The notes beneath the pieces are model-generated. The model worked only from the letters and a program-made list of their open reading frames with translations. It searched no databases and was not told where the DNA came from. DNA of 39,900 bases from an uncultured Hungatella sp. (GTDB taxonomy: Bacteria > Bacillota > Clostridia > Lachnospirales > Lachnospiraceae), in NCBI GenBank assembly GCA_910588505.1, contig CAJUPQ010000028.1, positions 1 to 39,900 on the forward strand. The letters run 5' to 3'. The position numbers and the translations under genes were made by a program. Each line of letters opens with the position of its first letter. Position 1 is the first letter of the stretch. Below, piece by piece: positions 22,907-29,734 of this stretch.

Positions 22907-23782
22907 CTACTGACCCATAAAGATCCTGGCAATCGGCGAATCCGCCGGCAGTATCAGCGTATTGCCCTCCCCGCCGAGAGACTCCCTGGCCGCCTCCAGA
23001 GCCCGGATAAATCCGTAGAACTCCGCCCGCTCCGGCGTGCTGTAAGCCGCTGCCAGGATCCGCATGTACTCCGCCTCCCCCTCCGCCGTGATCTGGGCTG
23101 CCTGGGCCTGGGCATTGGAAATGCTGATGGCGATCTCCCGGTCCGTGGTGTTCTGGATCACCTTGGCCTCCGCCTGGCCCTCTGCCTGGTAAGTAGCCGC
23201 GATCTTATCCCTCTCGGAGATCATCCTCTCATAAACCGCCGCCTTATTATCCGAAGGCAGATCCAGCTGCTTTGTCTCCACCGCCAGTATCTCGATGCCG
23301 TATGGTTCCATCCCTGTGCCGATATTGCTCATAATAGCCGCCGAAAGCTCTCCGTCCCGGCCGCTGATCACATCATTCTGGCTCAAACTGCTGATCACAT
23401 TTTTAATGGAATTGTATACTGTGGCGTCAATCCTCCGCTCCGCGTTGAGAATGGAGGAATTAAGGGTCTGGGCAAATTTCAGAGGGTCTGTAATCTCCCA
23501 CAGCACATAGCTGTCAGTCATCATGGTCTTTTTGTCCATGGTAATCACGTCCGACGGCGCCAGGTCATAAATCAGAATCTCCTTAGGCAATGTGTCCGCG
23601 CTCTGGATAAACGGCACCTTAAAGCTCAGCCCCGCGCTGTCGATCACCCGGCTGACACGGCCGAACTCCCGGATCAGCTTGTACTCATTTTCCCTGGTCA
23701 CCACCATAGAACCGCCAAGGCCTACCAAAGCCGCCAGCGCTATCAGCAGCATAAAAATCCTTCCAAATAATTTCTTCATCAT
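22907..23782 (-). CDS. hflC: HflC-like SPFH/band 7 membrane protein
   Basis: A 291-residue protein with one N-terminal membrane anchor (about residues 5-27) and an SPFH domain outside or at the membrane face. Motifs include NEYKLIREFGRVSRVID, AGLSFKVPFIQS, SYVLWEITDPLKFAQTL and a helical C-terminal part with AEGQAEAKVIQNTTDREI and AEGEAEYMRILAAAY, typical of HflC. In E. coli HflK and HflC form a cage around FtsH; the same is likely here. The first of two tandem ATGs follows the hflK stop directly (TAGATGATG), with GGGGAGG inside hflK, so translation is coupled. Confidence 0.93.
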   Translation of the reverse strand: MMKKLFGRIFMLLIALAALVGLGGSMVVTRENEYKLIREFGRVSRVIDSAGLSFKVPFIQSADTLPKEILIYDLAPSDVITMDKKTMMTDSYVLWEITDPLKFAQTLNSSILNAERRIDATVYNSIKNVISSLSQNDVISGRDGELSAAIMSNIGTGMEPYGIEILAVETKQLDLPSDNKAAVYERMISERDKIAATYQAEGQAEAKVIQNTTDREIAISISNAQAQAAQITAEGEAEYMRILAAAYSTPERAEFYGFIRALEAARESLGGEGNTLILPADSPIARIFMGQ

Positions 23783-24856
23783 CTATTCCTCCCCGCCTTC
23801 GCCGTCCGGCTCTTCCTCCGCTTCCTGCCCGGCCCCTTCCCCGGCCGGACTGAAAGCTCCCATCCCCTCATCCTTGGACTGCACGTCGACGCCGGAGGAG
23901 TTACCCCCGTCTGCCGCCACAAAACTGTCAAGAGGAAGGATAGTGTTCATCTGGTTCGTGCCGTCGATCACCACCTTAAGCCCCGGCAGCACCTCCTCCA
24001 TAGCCTCGTAGAACATCCTCTGTTTTGTAACCTGGGGATTCTTCACATACTCCTCATACATGGCGTTAAACTTAGCCACCTCACCATTAGCCTCATTGAC
24101 CCTTCTGGTCTTCTCCGCCTCAGCATCCTGCATGATCTTGTCAATCTGAGCCTGGGCCCCCGGCAGCTTCTCATTGCGGTACTTGTTGGCATTATTGATG
24201 GCAGTCTCCTTGCCCTGCTTGGCCGTCTCCACAGCCTTAAACGCCTCCATAACCTCCGCTGTAGGCGGCTCCGAATCCTGAATAGTTACATTGACCACCT
24301 GAAGCCCTACATCATGCTTGTCCAGCTGGCTGATGATCATGTCCCTGACTTTAGACTGAATCTCATTCTTTCCCGTAGTCAAAACCGAATCCACATCATA
24401 GCTTCCGATAACCGCGCGGACACAGCTTTTGCTCACATTCTGGAGAATCTGCACCGGGTCCTTGGAGGCGTACACTGCCTTCACCGGATCCGAGACCTTG
24501 TACTCAATATAAAAATCCACATTGACAAAATTGTAATCTCTGGTGATCATCAGGGAGTCCTCTTCTTCGCTTTCATTGTCCTCCTGATTATATCCCAGGG
24601 CAAATCCCTGGATGGTAGTGTTCACCTTCTGCACCCTCTGAATCAGAGGAATCTTAAAATGAAGCCCCGGCGCGGTCACGCTGACAGCCTTCCCAAAGGT
24701 GGTCAAAACAGCCTGCTCCTGCTCTTCGATGTTGTAAAAAGAACCTGTGCCAAGCACCAGCAGGACAAAAAGCGCCAGCCCGAAGGTCACAAATCTCTTT
24801 GCCCGCTTCGCGGCGTTTTTTATCTTCTCTTCCATATCCGGATTAAAACTTTCCAT
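23783..24856 (-). CDS. hflK: HflK-like SPFH/band 7 membrane protein
   Basis: A 357-residue partner of HflC with a single membrane segment (about residues 23-42). Its SPFH domain begins YNIEEQEQAVLTTFGKAV and APGLHFKIPLIQRVQKVN. A coiled-coil stretch follows with KAVETAKQGKETAINNANKY and AQIDKIMQDAEAEKTRR, and an acidic, Gly- and Glu-rich tail ends the protein. The ATG at 24856 is preceded by AGAGAGG at five bases; a GTG two codons earlier is less likely. The operon is hflK-hflC-metF. The pair probably modulates FtsH proteolysis; the link to metF looks like shared transcription. Confidence 0.92.
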   Translation of the reverse strand: MESFNPDMEEKIKNAAKRAKRFVTFGLALFVLLVLGTGSFYNIEEQEQAVLTTFGKAVSVTAPGLHFKIPLIQRVQKVNTTIQGFALGYNQEDNESEEEDSLMITRDYNFVNVDFYIEYKVSDPVKAVYASKDPVQILQNVSKSCVRAVIGSYDVDSVLTTGKNEIQSKVRDMIISQLDKHDVGLQVVNVTIQDSEPPTAEVMEAFKAVETAKQGKETAINNANKYRNEKLPGAQAQIDKIMQDAEAEKTRRVNEANGEVAKFNAMYEEYVKNPQVTKQRMFYEAMEEVLPGLKVVIDGTNQMNTILPLDSFVAADGGNSSGVDVQSKDEGMGAFSPAGEGAGQEAEEEPDGEGGEE

Positions 24857-24920
24857 ATACACCTCTCTTTATGTTGGGCAGACCTTATCTGCCGTCTAAC
24901 CGTCCGATAAATCAAGCAGA

Positions 24921-24942
24921 CCGGACGTAAACTTACGTCCGG
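24921..24942. repeat. Perfect inverted repeat in the hflK leader
   Basis: CCGGACGTAA, a two-base loop and TTACGTCCGG, between the GH1 gene stop (25052) and hflK. Neither side has a good T run, so it is a poor terminator. It could be an operator or an mRNA hairpin in the hflK leader. Confidence 0.55.
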
Positions 24943-25051
24943 CCTTTCCTTGTCTCCATTGTCTACCCTGGTAGTATATCATAGATTTTATCATTTGTGA
25001 TGGAATTCAGAAAACTTTTACAATTTATATTTTTCTTTTTACATTTTTTTG

Positions 25052-26527
25052 CTATTCGAAAAGGCACTCGCCGTTGGTCTCGATGACTTTCTTGTACCAG
25101 TGGAACGATTTTTTCGGGATTCTCCTGTAGGTTCCCCTGCCATAATCGTCACAGTCTACATAGATGAATCCGTACCGCTTAGACATCTGCTTGGTAGATT
25201 CGGAGACAATATCAATGCAGCCCCAGGAAGTATATCCAAGGCACTCAACGCCGTCATACTCAATGGCATCCAGCATAGCCTTAAAATGAACATCAAAATA
25301 ATCAATCCGGTACTGGTCGTCTATCGTGCCGTCCTCATTCACCACATCCTTCGCCCCCAGACCGTTTTCCACGATAAACAGCGGCTTGCGGTAGCGGTCA
25401 TACAGATCAACCATGGATACGCGCAGACCTGTGGGATCGATCTGCCAGCCCCAGTCAGAGGATTTCAGATACGGGTTCTTTACAGCAGTGATGGTATTGC
25501 CGACAGTGACGTCCAGGCCGTCAGTACTGTGGGCGGCACAGGAGGACATATAATAGGAGAACGATACGAAATCAACCGGATACGCTTTCATGATCTCATC
25601 ATCCCCTGTCTCCTTCACAATATGAATGCCATTATTTTTAAACCGGGCCAGCAGGTATGCCGGATACTCCCCGAACACCTGAGTGTCGCTGTAACAGTAG
25701 GTGCCTCTCATCATCTGCTGGGCCTCCAGCACATCCTCAGGCTTGCAGGTGTAGGGATAATAGGTCAGTTTGGTCAGCATGCAGCCTACCATGGAACCGG
25801 GGATGATCTCATGGCAGATCTTGGTGGCCAGAGCCGAGGCCACGAACTGATGGTGCATAGCCTGGAAAATGACCTCCTCAAAATTCTTGCCCGGAAAACG
25901 GTCTTCAATAAGGCCGCCGGTGGTGTAAGGATGGCGGAGCATAGAATCCACTTCATTAAACGTCAGCCAGTATTTTACCTTGTCCTTATAACGCGTGCAG
26001 ATGGTCTCCACAAATCTGGTAAACAGACCGATAACTTCCCGGGAATACCAGCCATTGTACTTGAGAACCAGATTTAACGGCGGCTCATAGTGGGACATGG
26101 TTACCAGAGGCTCGATGCCGTACTTCTTACACTCGTCAAGCACCGCGTCGTAGAAAGCCAGCCCTTCCTCATTGGGAATTTCATCATCCCCATTTGGGAA
26201 AATGCGGGACCATGCAATGGACATGCGGTACACTTTAAACCCCATCTCCCCAAACAGCCTGATATCTTCCTTATAATGATGATAAAAATCACTGGCATGA
26301 CGTTTCGGATAGTTTACCTCATCCTCCGGATGGGCCATGGCCTCCTCAATGTCAGCCGTGGTAACGGTATTATGCGCCTTATAATTGGTCACATCCGCGT
26401 CAAAACGCGCCCTTGCGCAGTCAGACACGGACCAGCCTTTGCCTCCTGCCCTCCAGCCGCCTTCCACCTGATTGGCAGCCGTGGCGCCGCCCCATAAAAA
26501 ACCTTCCGGAAATCTTCTCTTAGCCAT
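25052..26527 (-). CDS. 6-phospho-beta-glucosidase, GH1
   Basis: A 491-residue GH1 enzyme that splits phosphorylated beta-glucosides such as cellobiose-6-P or salicin-6-P in the cytosol. Key sites: FLWGGATAANQVEGGW, LTFNEVD (acid/base E192), FIVENGLGAKD (nucleophile E387) and SESTKQMSKRYGFIYVD near 442-458. The last block, with its Ser, Lys and Tyr, is the phosphate-binding loop of the phospho-specific subgroup. The ATG at 26527 follows CAGGAGGT. No PTS gene is adjacent, which is unusual, since such enzymes normally sit with an EIIC. An XRE-TPR regulator lies 53 bases upstream and may be co-transcribed. Confidence 0.93.
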   Translation of the reverse strand: MAKRRFPEGFLWGGATAANQVEGGWRAGGKGWSVSDCARARFDADVTNYKAHNTVTTADIEEAMAHPEDEVNYPKRHASDFYHHYKEDIRLFGEMGFKVYRMSIAWSRIFPNGDDEIPNEEGLAFYDAVLDECKKYGIEPLVTMSHYEPPLNLVLKYNGWYSREVIGLFTRFVETICTRYKDKVKYWLTFNEVDSMLRHPYTTGGLIEDRFPGKNFEEVIFQAMHHQFVASALATKICHEIIPGSMVGCMLTKLTYYPYTCKPEDVLEAQQMMRGTYCYSDTQVFGEYPAYLLARFKNNGIHIVKETGDDEIMKAYPVDFVSFSYYMSSCAAHSTDGLDVTVGNTITAVKNPYLKSSDWGWQIDPTGLRVSMVDLYDRYRKPLFIVENGLGAKDVVNEDGTIDDQYRIDYFDVHFKAMLDAIEYDGVECLGYTSWGCIDIVSESTKQMSKRYGFIYVDCDDYGRGTYRRIPKKSFHWYKKVIETNGECLFE

Positions 26528-26580
26528 TGTTTACCTCCTGATCTTTCTATGTTGATATGATAATTTTATCATATTTTCCA

Positions 26581-27609
26581 TTACTCTACCAGTCTCTTCC
26601 ACCTCTCATCCCCCTCCAAAAACCCAAAACTCTCCTCATCTCTAATCCCCTCCTTAAGCTTCCTTTTCACCTTCCCCCAAAACTCCTCCCCAACCTCCCG
26701 AAACGTCATATGTTCATACAGAGGGGACCTGCTCCACTGTCCGATCTCATCCATCCCCTTAAGCATTTTTTCCACAATCTCGATCACTCTGTCCCCGTCC
26801 CGCTCCATCACCGCCAGCTCCAGTTCCGCCGAAGCCTCATAGTACTCCCCCATATCAAATACCCTCACAAGCCCTGTCATCTTGTCCACAACCATGCGGG
26901 CCTTCTCTACATCCCCGTCTTCCATTGCCAGCCTGTAAAGTCCTCCAAAATACAGGTTGGCAGTCTGATAGGCGGAAAACAAAAGCTCTTCATAAGCCTT
27001 GTACGCCTCCTCCCTCCTGCCGGTAAGACTGTAGATCTCAGCCATCTTCCTCTTTCTCTCTGGATTCTGCTTCGACAAAAAAGCCAGACACTCCTCTGCC
27101 TTCCCATACTCCTCCTTCACCTGATAGAACCCGAAAAGACCGTCCGCCGCACGGGTTCTGATATCCTCATTCCCGCTGTCCAAAGCCCTCCGATACCACT
27201 TAAGGATACACCTGTCATACTCCTCTTCATGGATCCCCTTAAATAGCCCCTGAGCATGAAAGACCGCCGCCATATTAAGCATCAGCTCCTCACAGTCCGG
27301 GTACTGCTCCACCTTCCCCTTTGCCCACAAAAACGCCTCCTTAAAGCTGCCCTCTAGCAGCATCCTGTCTGCCTGCGCCACCAGACCGTTTATCTCATCC
27401 CGGGTCATCTCCTCCCGAAAAGACAAAAGAACATCCGGGGTAATGTCCAGAAGCCTTGCGATGGGAGCCAAAAGCGTGATATCCGGAAACGAATTGCCCT
27501 TTTCCCACTTATTCACCGCCGGCCCGCTGACTCCCAGCCTGTCCGCCATCTCCTCCTGGGTCATGTTCTTCCTCTTCCTGTATCTGCGGATCACCTCTCC
27601 AATCTCCAT
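26581..27609 (-). CDS. XRE-family regulator with TPR-like C-terminal domain
   Basis: A 342-residue protein. Residues about 4-60 form an XRE helix-turn-helix (VIRRYRKRKNMTQEEMADRL, GVSGPAVNKWEKGNSFPDIT, DITPDVLLSF). The rest is helical with repeated TPR-like units, for example YGKAEECLAFLSKQNPERKR and YSLTGRREEAYKAYEELLFS. This layout resembles regulators that sense peptides or partner proteins through TPRs, but no peptide gene is adjacent. The ATG at 27609 has only a weak GGCGGG site; an upstream in-frame start (18 residues more) is basic and less likely. Its target could be the GH1 gene downstream or itself. Confidence 0.85.
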   Translation of the reverse strand: MEIGEVIRRYRKRKNMTQEEMADRLGVSGPAVNKWEKGNSFPDITLLAPIARLLDITPDVLLSFREEMTRDEINGLVAQADRMLLEGSFKEAFLWAKGKVEQYPDCEELMLNMAAVFHAQGLFKGIHEEEYDRCILKWYRRALDSGNEDIRTRAADGLFGFYQVKEEYGKAEECLAFLSKQNPERKRKMAEIYSLTGRREEAYKAYEELLFSAYQTANLYFGGLYRLAMEDGDVEKARMVVDKMTGLVRVFDMGEYYEASAELELAVMERDGDRVIEIVEKMLKGMDEIGQWSRSPLYEHMTFREVGEEFWGKVKRKLKEGIRDEESFGFLEGDERWKRLVE

Positions 27610-27702
27610 CCAAACATCCCGCCTTTCTCCCTGCCGGCGCCATTTCCGAAAACCGGTCTTCATACGCCGCGCCTTTGCTCCGCGTCAGCTCCGACTGCTC
27701 TA

Positions 27703-27731
27703 ATCATACCAGACCGCAACCGTATTCACAA
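27703..27731 (-). promoter_or_regulatory. Promoter of the XRE-TPR gene
   Basis: Minus-strand -35 TTGTGA (27726-27731), 17-base spacer, extended -10 TGGTATGAT (TATGAT at 27703-27708). The leader to the start at 27609 is about 90 bases. Confidence 0.65.
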
Positions 27732-27805
27732 CTGAACAGATATTAATAATTTAGAAAAAAACTTAACTAATGTTCACATTCTTTCAAAAAATACCAGGGA
27801 AATCC

Positions 27806-27833
27806 TTGACTTAATGGGAGCTATTAGTATAGA
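27806..27833 (+). promoter_or_regulatory. Promoter of the ribbon-helix-helix gene
   Basis: TTGACT (27806-27811), 16-base spacer, TATAGA (27828-27833), 50 bases before the small gene at 27883. Confidence 0.55.
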
Positions 27834-27882
27834 ACAATATTATGACCCCAAAAAGTGAGGTGATGAACTTGGGAATAAAAAA

Positions 27883-28047
27883 ATGGGACGTCCAACAGAC
27901 AACCCCAAGGATATTTCGTTAAAAGTGCGTCTGGATAAAGCATCTTCCGAGAAACTGGATGAGTGTATCCGCATCCTGGAAGTCTCCAAAGCCGAGGTGG
28001 TTAGACAAGGAATCCATAATGTTCACGACGCCCTTACTCAAAAGTAA
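27883..28047 (+). CDS. Small ribbon-helix-helix (CopG-like) protein
   Basis: A 54-residue protein starting MGRPTDNPKDISLKVRLDKA, with a beta-strand (SLKVRL), helix (SSEKLDECIRILEV), turn and helix (SKAEVVRQGIHNVHDALT). This is the ribbon-helix-helix DNA-binding pattern, and the GRPTDNP opening is frequent in small regulators from Clostridia and their mobile elements. The nearest ribosome-like site to this ATG is a weak TTGGGA. A better one, GTGAGGTG, serves an ATG at 27863 in another frame; that frame runs into seven As (27876-27883 region) before this start. A one-base slip there would join the two into MNLGIKK plus the RHH protein. So the true start, or a frameshift, is uncertain. Confidence 0.65.
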   Translation: MGRPTDNPKDISLKVRLDKASSEKLDECIRILEVSKAEVVRQGIHNVHDALTQK

Positions 28048-28227
28048 CAGGAAGCGGCACGCTCCCACAAGCAACCAGCCATTTACAATGGCAGTGCGCA
28101 ATTTAGAAAAGCCAGAAACCTATACTGCAGTCTGGGGGAAAAACTGATGACCAGACTCAATGAAGAAGAACGACAGATGCTGGAAGGAGAGAAAAAGCGC
28201 ATAAGCGCTCTATACGAAGCATATTAA
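28048..28227 (+). pseudogene. Open frame after the RHH stop, probable decayed small gene
   Basis: The RHH reading frame stays open for 59 codons after its TAA. The encoded text includes QPAIYNGSAQFRKARNLYCS and LGEKLMTRLNEEERQMLEG, ending ISALYEAY. The second half looks like real helical protein, resembling short proteins that follow RHH genes in clostridial mobile elements. The only ATG is at 28147, giving 26 residues. An overlapping frame encodes a 19-residue MAVRNLEKPETYTAVWGKN (28088-28147). Either this is a remnant that lost its start, or two tiny coupled ORFs (TGATG at 28145). The rest of the gap to purA at 28367 is AT-rich with no clear gene. Confidence 0.4.
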
Positions 28228-28366
28228 AGCATAACTTTTTCTTATCCCTCTTATAATTAATATTGATTTTACTTATATCTATTTTTCATGTATCTTAACA
28301 TTGAAAATAAACTATGCTAATTTACTGCGCTAAACCAAAAGCGCCCCCTCAAAGGAGGTAATATCC

Positions 28367-29644
28367 ATGGTAAGAGCAATCGTAGGCGCCAACTGGGGCG
28401 ACGAAGGCAAAGGAAAGATTACGGACATGCTGGCAAAAGAGTCGGACATCATCATCCGATTCCAGGGCGGCAGCAATGCAGGCCACACCATTATCAACAA
28501 TTACGGCAAATTTGCTCTGCACCTTCTGCCCTCCGGCGTATTTTACGGCCACACGGTCAGCATCATCGGCAACGGCGTAGCCCTAAATATTCCCTATCTG
28601 TTCAAAGAGATCCAGTCCCTCACCGAAAAGGGAGTCCCCTCTCCCAAGATCCTGGTGTCTGACAGAGCCCAGATCCTGATGCCCTACCACGTGCTGTTTG
28701 ACACATACGAAGAAGAGCGCTTAGGAGGCAGATCCTTCGGTTCCACCAAGTCAGGGATCGCCCCCTTTTACTCCGATAAGTACGCTAAGATCGGCTTCCA
28801 GGTCAGCGAGCTCTTTGACATGGAAACCTTAAAAGAAAAAGTGGAGAGAGTCTGTGAACTAAAAAATGTAACCTTACAGCATCTCTACCACAAACCTCCT
28901 ATTGACCCTGCAGAGCTGTTAAACACCCTTCTGGAATACCGGGACATGGTAAAGCCCTACGTCTGCGACGTGTCCGCCTACCTCTACAATGCCATAAAAG
29001 AAGGAAAAAACATCCTTCTGGAAGGTCAGCTGGGTTCCCTAAAAGACCCGGACCACGGCATTTACCCCATGGTAACCTCCTCCTCCACTTTGGCGGCCTA
29101 CGGGGCCATTGGGGCCGGAATCCCTCCCTATGAGATAAAAACCATCACCGCTGTAGTCAAAGCCTACTCCAGCGCCGTGGGAGCCGGTGCCTTTGTCAGT
29201 GAGATCTTCGGAGACGAAGCCGAGAACTTAAGGCGGCGGGGCGGCGATGCCGGAGAATACGGAGCCACCACCGGACGCCCCAGGCGTATGGGCTGGTTTG
29301 ACGCCGTGGCCTCCCGCTACGGCTGCCGCATCCAGGGAGCCACTGAGGCCGTCCTCACCGTACTGGACGTGCTGGGGTACCTGGATGAGATCCCTGTGTG
29401 CGTAGGATACGACATTGACGGGACTGTCACAAAAGACTTCCCAACCACAGTACAGCTTGAAAAGGCCAAGCCCGTCTACACCACACTGCCAGGATGGAAA
29501 CGCGATATCCGGGGAATCAAGAACTATAAAGACCTGCCAAAAGAATGCCGGGATTATGTAGAATTCATCGAAAAAGAACTGCAGATCCCCGTCACCATGG
29601 TATCCAACGGCCCCGGCCGGGACGAGATCATCTACCGAACCTGA
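28367..29644 (+). CDS. purA: Adenylosuccinate synthetase, divergent type
   Basis: Joins IMP and aspartate with GTP to make adenylosuccinate, the first committed step to AMP. The 425-residue product has the phosphate loop GANWGDEGKGK (residues 7-17), the catalytic aspartate/histidine pair D12 and H40 in GGSNAGHT, and the later blocks SGIAPFYSDKYAKIG, DHGIYPMVTSSSTLA, GEYGATTGRPRRMGWFD. The usual EGAQGTLLDIDHGTYP block reads EGQLGSLKDPDHGIYP here, so it belongs to a divergent branch. The ATG has a perfect AAAGGAGGT site. It is monocistronic on the plus strand and ends at a 24-base-stem hairpin. Function as PurA is likely but another copy may exist elsewhere. Confidence 0.9.
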   Translation: MVRAIVGANWGDEGKGKITDMLAKESDIIIRFQGGSNAGHTIINNYGKFALHLLPSGVFYGHTVSIIGNGVALNIPYLFKEIQSLTEKGVPSPKILVSDRAQILMPYHVLFDTYEEERLGGRSFGSTKSGIAPFYSDKYAKIGFQVSELFDMETLKEKVERVCELKNVTLQHLYHKPPIDPAELLNTLLEYRDMVKPYVCDVSAYLYNAIKEGKNILLEGQLGSLKDPDHGIYPMVTSSSTLAAYGAIGAGIPPYEIKTITAVVKAYSSAVGAGAFVSEIFGDEAENLRRRGGDAGEYGATTGRPRRMGWFDAVASRYGCRIQGATEAVLTVLDVLGYLDEIPVCVGYDIDGTVTKDFPTTVQLEKAKPVYTTLPGWKRDIRGIKNYKDLPKECRDYVEFIEKELQIPVTMVSNGPGRDEIIYRT

Positions 29645-29667
29645 CCCAAAAACGCCAGGTGTCATTT

Positions 29668-29725
29668 CCTGTCAGGATGAAGGAATTGCCGGACACTTTT
29701 ACGGCAATTCCTTCATCCTGACAGG
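29668..29725. terminator. Perfect 24-base-pair hairpin between purA and the helicase
   Basis: Arms 29668-29691 and 29702-29725 are exact reverse complements over 24 bases (CCTGTCAGGATGAAGGAATT and so on) with a 10-base loop. It lies between converging genes. The T runs on either side are short and offset (CCCCTTTCC; on the minus strand a T run about 15 bases away), so it may be a bidirectional terminator or a stable mRNA end. Confidence 0.7.
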
Positions 29726-29734
29726 CCCCTTTCC

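Noticed and set aside
22901..23770. Long open frame on the plus strand, 289 codons, opposite hflC
   Set aside because: It mirrors the hflC gene almost exactly, has no ribosome site and a composition typical of an antisense shadow.
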